Position numbers and translations under genes: made by a program. A stretch of DNA of 64,000 nt. Origin: Amycolatopsis sp. NBRC 101858. GTDB lineage: Bacteria > Actinomycetota > Actinomycetes > Mycobacteriales > Pseudonocardiaceae. The notes below the pieces were generated by a model that saw only the letters and a program-made list of their open reading frames with translations, had not been told where the DNA came from and did not search any database. The stretch covers positions 186,001-250,000 of the forward strand of contig NZ_BSTD01000005.1 in assembly GCF_030269325.1 (NCBI RefSeq). The letters run 5' to 3'. Below are positions 1 through 7,140 of this stretch, one piece after another (the first letter of the stretch is position 1; each line of letters starts with the position of its first letter).

Positions 1-233
1 GCGCCGGTCAGGAGGTCGGTCAGGTCGGCTTCGGGTGCCGCGCGCAGGTCGTCGGCGAGGCGGCGGGCCAGCCGTTCGGCGTACCAGCCGCCGGGGGGTT
101 GCGAGGGGTCCGACGAGGTGGCGCCGTCGAGGACGAACACGGCGTTGTCCAGCACGACGACGTGGTCTTCGGTCGGGCGGGGGTGACCGTCGGCGCCCAC
201 CCCGGCCCGCTCGGCGAACACGATCTCGGGCAT
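1..233 (-). CDS. PP2C-like protein, N-terminal part (runs off window edge)
   Basis: The first 77 codons of a minus-strand gene are present, starting at an ATG; the rest lies outside the window. The N-terminus reads MPEIVFAERAGVGADGHPRP, and about ten residues later come VVVLDNAVFVLDGATSS. This resembles the opening of PP2C-type Ser/Thr phosphatase domains, where a short strand ends in an acidic metal-binding residue followed by G(A/M). That suggests a protein phosphatase 2C domain protein, but only one motif is visible, so it could be another member of that fold. It is divergent from the HTH/Clp-N pair, with about 180 bp between them. Confidence 0.6.
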   Translation of the reverse strand, partial: MPEIVFAERAGVGADGHPRPTEDHVVVLDNAVFVLDGATSSDPSQPPGGWYAERLARRLADDLRAAPEADLTDLLTG

Positions 234-367
234 CACCCGACTCTACGTCGCCGGTCCGTGACCTACGCGCCGACGCTGTCAACCATGCTTCGCCGGCGGA
301 CGAGGTCGGGCGCCCGCCTCATTCAAGACCTTCGAACCGCGGCCGCAACGCGTGCCACATCGGACGC

Positions 368-412
368 TGTCAACTCAGGTTGACAAGCCCAAGATGTCAA
401 CGTAGGTTGACA
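368..412 (+). promoter_or_regulatory. Twin palindromic operator over a leaderless promoter
   Basis: Two 18-bp palindromes sit 9 bp apart: TGTCAAC-TCAG-GTTGACA (368-385) and TGTCAAC-GTAG-GTTGACA (395-412). A lone half-site TGTCAAC lies at 277-283. The right arm of the first palindrome supplies a perfect -35, TTGACA (380-385). Seventeen bases later TAGGTT (403-408) fits the actinobacterial -10. Transcription would then begin at or next to the ATG at 416, giving a leaderless mRNA. The dyads cover both promoter elements, so a bound dimer should block transcription. Autoregulation by the small HTH protein just downstream is inferred. Confidence 0.75.
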
Positions 413-415
413 GGC

Positions 416-625
416 ATGACGGAAGCGACGGACCTGGCCGCCCGGGCCGGCGACCGCGATCCCCGGGTGGGACTGCGTGCGGTCGCCGCGCTCCGGCGGC
501 TGGTGGAACAACTGGAGGCCGTGCAGGTCCGCAGTGCGCGGATCAACGGCTGGTCGTGGCAGGAGATCGCCGCCGAGCTGGGGGTCAGCCGGCAGGCCGT
601 GCACAAGAAGTACGGGAGGCACTGA
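416..625 (+). CDS. Small helix-turn-helix protein (69 aa)
   Basis: A 69-residue protein that is almost only a DNA-binding unit. Its C-terminal half, with GWSWQEIAAELGVSRQAVHKKYG, is a clear helix-turn-helix of the sigma-region-4/Xre type; the N-terminal half is a helical stretch rich in Ala, Arg and Leu. The ATG was chosen because the twin palindromes end three bases before it and a good -10 lies 7 bp upstream. It overlaps the Clp-N gene in a TGATG junction, so the two are translated together. Small HTH genes next to stand-alone Clp N-domain genes are common in actinomycetes. It is probably the repressor of its own operon; the signal it senses is not visible. Confidence 0.8.
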   Translation: MTEATDLAARAGDRDPRVGLRAVAALRRLVEQLEAVQVRSARINGWSWQEIAAELGVSRQAVHKKYGRH

Positions 626-1152
626 TGTTCGAGAGGTTCACGGCGGACGCGCGGATGGCGGTCGTCGAAGCGCAGATCGTGGCGCGGGAGTCCGGTTCAG
701 TCGAAATCCGGCCGGTGCACCTGCTGGCGGGGCTGGTCAAGACGGACGTCCCGTTGCTCGCCGAGCTGGGAATCTCCGCGGAAGAGGTCGCCGCCGAACT
801 GGCGCGCACCCGGCGCCGCGGCGGGGTCAGCGACGCCGACGCCGAGGCGCTCACCGAGTTCGGCATCGACGTCGAGCAGATCGTCGAACGCATCGAGCAA
901 ACCCACGGCGAGGGGGCGCTCGCCGGCCGGCTCGGGCCGGCCAAGCGCGGGCACATCCCGTTCACGTCCCAGTCGAAGAAGACCTTGGAGCTGAGCCTCA
1001 AGGAAGCCGTCCGGCTGGGGGACAAGCACCTCGGGCAGGAGCACATCCTGCTGGCGCTGGCCCAGCAGCGGGACACCGACGACGTGCTCGCCCGCCGCGG
1101 CGCCGACTACCCGACGCTGCGGCGGGCGGTGCAGCAACGCAAGGCCGGCTAG
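625..1152 (+). CDS. Stand-alone Clp N-terminal-domain protein
   Basis: A 175-residue protein made of two Clp-N repeats without any AAA+ ATPase part. The first repeat covers about residues 1-75 (MFERFTADARMAVVEAQIVA, then the typical I.PVHLL.GL), the second about residues 110-170 (FTSQSKKTLELSLKEAVRLG, then LGQEHILLALA). In ClpC/ClpB this domain binds adaptors and substrates. A free copy could act as a decoy, adaptor or sensor for the ClpC machine, as proposed for ClpC2-type proteins. A GGGAGG ribosome site lies inside the upstream HTH gene. No protease or ATPase gene is adjacent. Confidence 0.85.
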   Translation: MFERFTADARMAVVEAQIVARESGSVEIRPVHLLAGLVKTDVPLLAELGISAEEVAAELARTRRRGGVSDADAEALTEFGIDVEQIVERIEQTHGEGALAGRLGPAKRGHIPFTSQSKKTLELSLKEAVRLGDKHLGQEHILLALAQQRDTDDVLARRGADYPTLRRAVQQRKAG

Positions 1153-1802
1153 TGACCTTGCTGCTGCTCCTGCTCTTCGGCGGCACGGTCGCGCCAGGTG
1201 GTCAGCGGCAGCAGTGCCTGGGTCAGCGGCCCGATGGCCAGTGCGTAGAGCACGGTGCCGATCCCGACGGTGCCGCCGAGCAGGAAGCCGACGGCGACCA
1301 CGGTGACCTCGATGCCGGTGCGCACCAGCCGGACCGACCAGCCGGTGCGTCCCGCGAGCCCGGTCATCAGGCCGTCGCGGGGCCCCGGGCCGAGCCGGGC
1401 GCCGACGTAGGTGGCGGTCGCGACGCCGTTGAGCGCCACCCCGCCCGCCAGCAGCGCGATCTGCCAGCCGAGCTCGTGCTGGTCGGGCAGCACCGCGCGA
1501 ACCAGGTCGACCACCACCGAGATGACGACGACGTTCGCGATGGTGCCGATGCCGGGCCGCTGGCGCAGCGGGATCCACAGGAGCAGGACGACGACCGAGA
1601 TCAGCCCGGTCACCGTGCCGAAGGTCAGCCCCGCGTGCTTCATGACGCCCTCGGCGAGCACGCTCCACGGCTCGAGGCCGAGGCCGGCGCGGGTCACGAA
1701 GGCGACGCTGGTGCCGTAGAGGGCGAGGCCGACCAGGAGCTGGGTGCTGCGGCGGACGGGGTTGCGGGAGATCCGGACGGGCCGGAGATCGATCTGAGCC
1801 AC
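1149..1802 (-). CDS. YczE/YitT-type integral membrane protein
   Basis: A 217-residue membrane protein with about five or six hydrophobic segments, beginning at a GTG (VAQIDLRP). Sequences such as RAGLGLEPWSVL and ARLGPGPRDGLMTGL match the YczE branch of the YitT/YyaS family, whose transported substrate is unknown. It is divergent from a MocR regulator 61 bp away. That pairing recurs across actinobacteria, and the MocR protein probably controls this gene. The 3' end overlaps the convergent Clp-N gene by 4 bp in a CTAG. Confidence 0.8.
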   Translation of the reverse strand: MAQIDLRPVRISRNPVRRSTQLLVGLALYGTSVAFVTRAGLGLEPWSVLAEGVMKHAGLTFGTVTGLISVVVLLLWIPLRQRPGIGTIANVVVISVVVDLVRAVLPDQHELGWQIALLAGGVALNGVATATYVGARLGPGPRDGLMTGLAGRTGWSVRLVRTGIEVTVVAVGFLLGGTVGIGTVLYALAIGPLTQALLPLTTWRDRAAEEQEQQQGH

Positions 1803-1828
1803 GGCTCCACTATCGGCCGGAAGTGGCC

Positions 1829-1860
1829 TTGTAAACCATAGCCAATTCCAGGATATTGGC
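1829..1860 (+). promoter_or_regulatory. Candidate MocR promoter and operator
   Basis: The 61-bp divergent gap holds TTGTAA (1829-1834), a 17-bp spacer and GATATT (1852-1857), a plausible promoter whose start would fall near the ATG at 1864. An inverted repeat GCCAAT-N8-ATTGGC (1841-1846 and 1855-1860) overlaps the spacer and -10. A direct repeat TGGCCTT occurs at 1824-1830 and 1857-1863. MocR proteins commonly bind repeats in such shared promoters; the binding itself is inferred. Confidence 0.45.
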
Positions 1861-1863
1861 CTT

Positions 1864-3312
1864 ATGGATCCCGTCATCCCGGTAGGTGGACGCATCTCCG
1901 GCCCTCGATTGGCTGTCATGCTGGGCTCGTGGCGGCAAGGCGGGTCCCGGCAGGGGGCGGTCGATCTGGCCGCAGCCATCGAGCTGCAGGTGCTGGACGG
2001 CCAGCTCCCACTCGGCACCCGGCTGCCCGCCGAGCGCGAGCTGGCCGACGCGCTCGGTGCCAGCCGGACGCTGATCGGCGCGGCCCTGGACCGGTTGCGG
2101 GAGAGCGGGTTCGTCGCGAGCCGCCGAGGCGCGGGGTCGTGGATCGCCGCGCCCGGACGGCGGCGCCGTGGACCGCTCGCGCCGGTGGGGGACGGCTCGA
2201 TCGACTTCACGCACGCGTCTTCGCCGGCCATCCCGGGCACGGCCGCGGCGGTCGACACGGCTCGCGTCCGGCTCACCGACTTCCTCGGAGACCACGGCTA
2301 CCAGGAACGCGGCCTGCTCGGCCTGCGGGAGAAGATCGCCCAGCGGTACACCGAACGCGGGCTGCCGACGACGCCCGCGCAGGTGATGGTCACCAACGGC
2401 GCGCACCACGCGTTCGTCCTGGTCCTGCGCATGCTCGCGGGCCCCGGCGACCGCGTGCTGGTGGAGCAGCCGACCTACCCGAACGCCCTGGAGGCGATCC
2501 GCGCCGCGCACGCGATCCCGGTGCCGGTGGCGCTCGACCCGGCCGGGCCGCGCGGCTGGGACATCGCGGGCGTCGACGCGGCGCTGCGCCAGGCGAACCC
2601 GCGGTTCGCCTACCTCGTCGTCGACTTCCAGAACCCGACCGGCCTGCGCATGGACGCCGAAGGCCGCGCCCGGCTCGGCACCGTGCTGACCCGCGCCCGG
2701 ACCCCGGTGGTCGTCGACGAGACGCTCGTCGAGCTGGACCTGGAAGGCGACCCGCTCCACGGGCCGCCGCCGCTGGCCGCGTTCGCCGGCGACCTGGCGA
2801 TCTGCGTCGGCTCGGCGTCGAAGACGCACTGGGGCGGGCTGCGGCTCGGCTGGATCCGCGCGTCGGAGGACCTGCTCGGCCGGCTGGTTTCGGCGCGCTA
2901 CGCGGTCGACCTCGGGTCGCCGGTGTTCGAGCAGATCGTGCTCACCGAGCTGCTGGCCGACGAAACCGCGCTGGCCCGCCGTCGCGAGGAGCTGCGCGGC
3001 TACCGCGACGCCCTGGCCGGCGCGGTGCACCGGTACCTGCCGGACTGGACGTTCACGCTGCCGAAGGGCGGCCTGTCGCTGTGGTGCCGGATGCCGGAGC
3101 CGGTGAGCTCGCGGCTGGCGGTGGCGGCGGCGAGCCACGGCGTCCAGGTGGCGCCCGGGTCCCGCTTCGGCGTCCACGGCGGCCTGGAGCGCTGGATCCG
3201 GCTGCCGTTCTCCCTGCCGCCGGACAAGATCGACGAGGCGGTCCGGCGGCTGAGCGCCGCGGCGGCGTCGGTCAGCGGCACTCCGGCCTCACTGGACGCG
3301 CCGATCGCCTGA
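1864..3312 (+). CDS. MocR/PdxR-type regulator (GntR HTH + aminotransferase domain)
   Basis: A 482-residue fusion protein. Residues about 30-105 form a GntR winged helix (LPLGTRLPAERELADALGAS, then LRESGFV..RRGAGSW). The remainder is a type I PLP-dependent aminotransferase domain with the lysine motif SASKTHWGGLRLGW; the Schiff-base lysine is about residue 320. MocR regulators sense PLP or amino-acid derivatives. The adjacent divergent YczE-type gene is the likely target. The ATG has no strong ribosome site but fits a leaderless start; an internal start near residue 19 cannot be excluded. A long perfect hairpin follows the stop codon. Confidence 0.9.
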   Translation: MDPVIPVGGRISGPRLAVMLGSWRQGGSRQGAVDLAAAIELQVLDGQLPLGTRLPAERELADALGASRTLIGAALDRLRESGFVASRRGAGSWIAAPGRRRRGPLAPVGDGSIDFTHASSPAIPGTAAAVDTARVRLTDFLGDHGYQERGLLGLREKIAQRYTERGLPTTPAQVMVTNGAHHAFVLVLRMLAGPGDRVLVEQPTYPNALEAIRAAHAIPVPVALDPAGPRGWDIAGVDAALRQANPRFAYLVVDFQNPTGLRMDAEGRARLGTVLTRARTPVVVDETLVELDLEGDPLHGPPPLAAFAGDLAICVGSASKTHWGGLRLGWIRASEDLLGRLVSARYAVDLGSPVFEQIVLTELLADETALARRREELRGYRDALAGAVHRYLPDWTFTLPKGGLSLWCRMPEPVSSRLAVAAASHGVQVAPGSRFGVHGGLERWIRLPFSLPPDKIDEAVRRLSAAAASVSGTPASLDAPIA

Positions 3313-3316
3313 AAAA

Positions 3317-3389
3317 CGAACCGGTGCGCTGGATGCGAGCCTGCTCCCAGGGATGGGCGGCGTTCGTGAGCATCCAGCGCACCGGTTCG
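3317..3389. terminator. Perfect 20-bp inverted repeat after the MocR gene
   Basis: CGAACCGGTGCGCTGGATGC (3317-3336) is repeated perfectly in inverse orientation at 3370-3389, around a 33-base loop that itself holds a small CCCA/TGGG hairpin. It begins 4 bp after the MocR stop codon and lies between two converging genes. Transcription termination from either side is the simplest role. The arms are longer than usual for a terminator and there is no T tract. Confidence 0.6.
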
Positions 3390-3811
3390 GTGTTCACACC
3401 CCCGTTCGCGGACGTGACCCCGCTCGCGGGTAACCGCTGGCTTCCCGGCACAGCCCCTCGACGTGCCGGGAAGCCCGCGGTTCAGGTGCGCTCTCGGTAC
3501 TGCGAGATTCCGCTCGGCGCGGTGAGCGAAAACTCCCGGAGTGCACCCGGTGTGGGTCCCGGCGTCGCGGGGGCAGCGCGACGCCGGGACCGGGATCCGA
3601 CCCGGCCGGGCGCGGTCGGCCGGTCGGAAAGACTGTGGTTTCGCATGGGTTTTCGCCCCTGGGGTACGTCGGACGCGGGTGAGCGTCACGAGACGTGAAA
3701 GAGTCACGGATCGCGTACTGGAGCAGGGGAATCGTCACGCCTCAGCGGCGCGCGCGTGCGTCTTGTTGATCTTGTTTTGGACGCACTTCTCCCCGGCTGC
3801 CCGGTTCGGGG
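3390..3811. other. Intergenic stretch without a recognisable gene
   Basis: About 420 bp between convergent genes. Open frames on both strands are arginine- and proline-rich shadows without ribosome sites or family motifs. No tRNA-like fold or repeat was seen. Confidence 0.6.
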
Positions 3812-5263
3812 TCAGTCGGGGGAGGTGGTGGGCAGGGCGGCTTCCCTGCCTGCGCCGTCGACCTCGTGGTCGAGGCTGGTGCCGATGAGCTTCAGCTGCG
3901 TGGTGGTGGCGTTGTCGGCGTGGACGGCGAACGGGTGGCGGACGCCACCGGGGCCGTCGTGGCCGGGAGCCGCGGTGGGCGCCGGCGCGCTCGGGGCGCT
4001 GGTGCCGCCGGGCAGGCCCGGGGTGCTGTCGCCGCCGCCACCGCCGGTGGCGTGGACGCCGGAGTCGCGCGGCTGCTCCTGCTGGGCGGGCAGCGTGTTC
4101 TGCACCTCGACGAGGTGCACGACCGCGACCCGGGAGGCCGGCGAGGTCGTCGCGTCCGCCGCGGCGGGGGCGGTTTCGGCGGCGGCGGTGGTGGCGGTCG
4201 TCGTCACCGGGGTGAGGACGTCGCCGACGATGCCGGTCACGGTGGTCGTGACGCCGCCCGAGTTCGAGCTGCCGCCCAGGATCGGGTCGAGGATGTCGTC
4301 GAGGGGGAGCAGGACGGGCGCGTCCGGGTTGCCCGCGCTCGGCTGGGTGAGCGGCGCGAGGACGGTGTGGGACAGCGTGTTCGTGAGGGTGCTGACGGTG
4401 TTCAGCGTTCCGTCGACGGTCGTGGTGACCGTGTTCAGCGTGCCGCCGACGACGTTGAGGACGCCGCCGACGAGCCCGCCGAGCAGGTCGCCGGAGGAGG
4501 TCGCCTTCGTCGTGGGCTGGGTCAGCGGTTTGGTCGCGGAGGTGACGCTGTGGACCAGCCCGCCGAGAAGACCTTGGGAGGAGGTCGCCTTCGTGGCCGG
4601 TTCTTCGGTCTGAGTGTCCTTCGTGGACTGCTTCGCGGCGGTCTCGGTGTCCGAGGACGGAGTCTCGGTTTCGTCGGCCTGGCGAGCGCACGAGGGGGCG
4701 GCTTCGCGGTGGCTCCTGTGGTGCCTGCTGTGCGCGAAGGAGGGCTTCGCGGAATGGTCCACAGTGGAGACGGCGGGGGCCTCCGGGCAGCTCGCCGTTT
4801 CGGCCGCGGTCGCGGTGCTGCCCGAGAGTGCGCCGGTGAGCAGCCAGCCGGCGAGGGTCAGGCCGCCGGCGACGAGGATCTTGGCGGCGGGCCGCTGCAG
4901 CGCGGCCGCCCAGGGCCGCGGCGTGCGCGCGCGGGACTTCCCGGCGGGAAGGGTGCGGGCTGCGGAAAGGCCGTGGCCCGCGTCGGCGGGAAGGGTGCTG
5001 ACCGCGGAAAGGCCGTGGCGCGTTCCGGCGGGAAGGGTGCTGGCTGCGGAAAGGCCCTGGCTCGCGTCGGTGGGAAGCGTGCTGGCCGCAGAAAGGCCCT
5101 GGCGCATCCCGGCGGGAAGGGGGCCGACCGCGGAAAGGCCGTGGCTCGCGTCGGAGGCGCTCGGGCGTGCGCTGGTTACCCAGTGCGTTTCACCCGCTGT
5201 GAGCGCAGGCTGCGCGGGAGCGCTGCGGCGCGCGTTCGCCGTGCTGCTCACCGCCACCACCAC
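3812..5263 (-). CDS. Low-complexity membrane-anchored or secreted protein with N-terminal tandem repeats
   Basis: No known family recognised. The longest reading gives 483 residues from a GTG. Residues about 40-110 hold five copies of a 14-residue unit of the pattern (H/Q)GLSAxxTLPAxxx. One hydrophobic segment (ILVAGGLTLAGWLLTGAL, about residues 130-150) follows, then a long Ala/Thr/Ser/Pro/Gly-rich tail. That tail contains two LLGGLV units and a VNVGGTLNTVTTTVDGTLNTV-like array. The hydrophobic segment looks like a signal peptide or signal anchor, so the true start could lie nearer to it, which would leave the repeats outside the mature protein. Composition suggests a surface or secreted structural protein. 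Confidence 0.6.
   Translation of the reverse strand: MVVAVSSTANARRSAPAQPALTAGETHWVTSARPSASDASHGLSAVGPLPAGMRQGLSAASTLPTDASQGLSAASTLPAGTRHGLSAVSTLPADAGHGLSAARTLPAGKSRARTPRPWAAALQRPAAKILVAGGLTLAGWLLTGALSGSTATAAETASCPEAPAVSTVDHSAKPSFAHSRHHRSHREAAPSCARQADETETPSSDTETAAKQSTKDTQTEEPATKATSSQGLLGGLVHSVTSATKPLTQPTTKATSSGDLLGGLVGGVLNVVGGTLNTVTTTVDGTLNTVSTLTNTLSHTVLAPLTQPSAGNPDAPVLLPLDDILDPILGGSSNSGGVTTTVTGIVGDVLTPVTTTATTAAAETAPAAADATTSPASRVAVVHLVEVQNTLPAQQEQPRDSGVHATGGGGGDSTPGLPGGTSAPSAPAPTAAPGHDGPGGVRHPFAVHADNATTTQLKLIGTSLDHEVDGAGREAALPTTSPD
4942..5151. repeat. Five tandem 42-bp repeats
   Basis: Five consecutive units of exactly 42 bp (starting at 4942, 4984, 5026, 5068 and 5110) share the core CGG(C/T)GGGAAG(G/C)G and GCGGAAAGGCC with scattered substitutions. 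The unit length is a multiple of three, so copy-number changes keep the minus-strand frame, where each unit encodes 14 residues. Confidence 0.9.
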
Positions 5264-5944
5264 CGTCCGCGCCTGAAACCCTCGCGTTGTCCGCTCGAGT
5301 TCGTTCTTGCTGGGGTCTTTCTCCGGCCAGGTCGCAGTTCCCCCGGGGCTGCACTCTTTCTAGCACCGCTCGGGAGTCTTTCATCTCTCCCGCGTTCTAT
5401 CCAGCCCGTAAGGCGGAACGGCCCTACCGGGCAAGGTATCTGCGGCCGACGAGTTGATCACTCTCAGTGCCGTTCGGGTGCTTCTCGGCGGCCATTCGGA
5501 CGAGTACTGCAACTTGCACATTCGGGCGTTGACCTGATGTTTCCGGCGGCCTGGTCGCTTTCCGTGCCACGGCAGTGGCTTTGGGTGCGCGGGACCCCGG
5601 TTCGGCCGGACGGTCGGAAGGTGCTCGGTGTGTGGGACACGGCACTGGGCCGAATGGGTCCACTGTGGTCCGTCCGGCCGGATCCGCGCCGCTCGGGCCC
5701 GCTCCGGTCCGTGATCATCGACGGCCGGAGGGCTGCTGGTCCGGACCTCGCTCGCCAGGCGACGCCGCAGACGCGAAATCGCCTTCACGATCGCGGAGCG
5801 TGACTGCCGGCTACGGCAACCGGTCGACCCCGTCCGGCCGGTGCCGCGCCGCGGCCCGGCGCGTCCGGCAGCCGCCCGGGTGGTGCGTCGGCTTTTCGCT
5901 CCCGAATTCACCGCCGGAAAGTTTCCGCCTCGCCGGCGCGGTCG
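5264..5944. other. Long upstream region without a recognisable gene
   Basis: About 680 bp between the start of the repeat protein and the end of the aminotransferase, both on the minus strand. No frame shows family motifs together with a ribosome site. CGTCCGGCCG occurs at 5671-5680 and 5831-5840 and inverted at 5603-5612. The repeat protein's promoter should lie here, but no clear -35/-10 pair could be assigned. Confidence 0.5.
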
Positions 5945-7111
5945 TCAGACCAGTTTGCGCAATCGGGTGACGCCCTCGTCGATGACGTCGTTGCGCTTGC
6001 AGAACGCGAAACGCAGGAGGTGTTTCCACTCTTCCGGGTGATCGGTGAACACCTTGACGGGCACCGCCGCGACACCGACCCGGCCGGGCAGCTCCCACGC
6101 GAGGTCGGCGGCGTCGGTGAAGCCCAGCGGCCGCACGTCGACGCAGACGAAGTACGTGCCGGCCGTCGGCCGCACCGTGAACCCGGCGTCCGCCAGCCCG
6201 GCCGAAAGCCGGTCGCGCTTCTCCTGGAGGCTCGACCGCAGGCCCTCGACCCAGGGCAGCTCGTGGTCGAGCGCGTACGCGACGGCCGGCTGCAGCGGCC
6301 CGCCGGACACGAAGGTGATGAACTGCTTCGCCGCCTTCACCGCCGCGACCAGCTCCGGCGTCGAGCAGACCCAGCCGATCTTCCAGCCGGTGCAGTTGAA
6401 CGTCTTCCCGGCGCTCGAGATGCTCACCGTCCGCGGGCGCATCCCGGGCAGCGTGACCAGCGGGATGTGCTCGGCGTCATCGAAGACCAGGTGCTCGTAG
6501 ACCTCGTCGCAGATCGCGATGAGATCGTGGTCGACGCACAGCGTGGCGAGCGCCTCCAGCTCGGCGCGGGTGAACACGGTGCCGGTCGGGTTGTGCGGCG
6601 AGTTGACCAGGATCGCCCGCGTCCGCGGCGTGACGGCGGCGCGCAGCCCCTCGACGTCGAGGCCGAACCGCCCGTCTTCGCCCTCGACCAGCCCGACGAC
6701 CTTGCGTTCGGCGCCCGCCATCGCGACCGCGGCGGCGTAGGAGTCGTAGTACGGCTCGATGACGATGACCTCGTCGCCGGGCTCGGTCAGCGCGATCAGC
6801 GTCGCGGTGATGGCTTCGGTGGCGCCCGCGGTGACCAGGATCTCCGTGTCCGGGTCGTACTCGGTGCCGTAGCGCAGCCGGTGCCGCGCGATGGCCTCGC
6901 GCAGCTCGGGGCGGCCGGGGCCCGGCGGGTACTGGTTCGCGCCGCCGAACAGGGCGTTCTTGGCCGCGTCGAGCATGCCGGCGGGTCCGTCGGTGTCCGG
7001 GAAGCCCTGGCCGAGGTTGACCGCGTCGTGCTGGACGGCCAGCGCCGTCATCTCGGCGAAGATGGTCGACGTGAAGGGCCGCAGACGGGGGACGAGAGCA
7101 GGTTCGCGCAC
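5945..7111 (-). CDS. PLP-dependent aminotransferase, DapC-like
   Basis: A 388-residue type I aminotransferase of normal length. Visible features are the glycine-rich NLGQGFPDTDGP start, YPPGPGRPELREAIA, the NSPHNPTGTVF motif with the PLP-contacting Asn near 170-175, CDEVYEHLVFDD, and SSAGKTFNCTGWKIGW with the Schiff-base lysine at 236. It resembles the mycobacterial N-succinyldiaminopimelate aminotransferase DapC (Rv0858c) as well as methionine aminotransferases. Lysine/peptidoglycan precursor synthesis is the best guess, but substrate cannot be read from the sequence. It is divergent from the DUF445 gene with only 29 bp between the starts. Confidence 0.85.
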   Translation of the reverse strand: MREPALVPRLRPFTSTIFAEMTALAVQHDAVNLGQGFPDTDGPAGMLDAAKNALFGGANQYPPGPGRPELREAIARHRLRYGTEYDPDTEILVTAGATEAITATLIALTEPGDEVIVIEPYYDSYAAAVAMAGAERKVVGLVEGEDGRFGLDVEGLRAAVTPRTRAILVNSPHNPTGTVFTRAELEALATLCVDHDLIAICDEVYEHLVFDDAEHIPLVTLPGMRPRTVSISSAGKTFNCTGWKIGWVCSTPELVAAVKAAKQFITFVSGGPLQPAVAYALDHELPWVEGLRSSLQEKRDRLSAGLADAGFTVRPTAGTYFVCVDVRPLGFTDAADLAWELPGRVGVAAVPVKVFTDHPEEWKHLLRFAFCKRNDVIDEGVTRLRKLV

Positions 7112-7140
7112 GATCAGCGATCCTCGCGGACAATGGCGGT

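Noticed and set aside
477..1841. Long plus-strand open frame over the HTH/Clp-N genes and the YczE gene
   Set aside because: It is arginine-rich shadow coding opposite or in a wrong frame of well-supported genes, without a family motif or ribosome site.
3866..5803. 645-codon plus-strand frame over the repeat protein
   Set aside because: A Gly/Arg-rich antisense shadow caused by GC skew; the minus-strand frame has a hydrophobic segment and sensible secreted composition.
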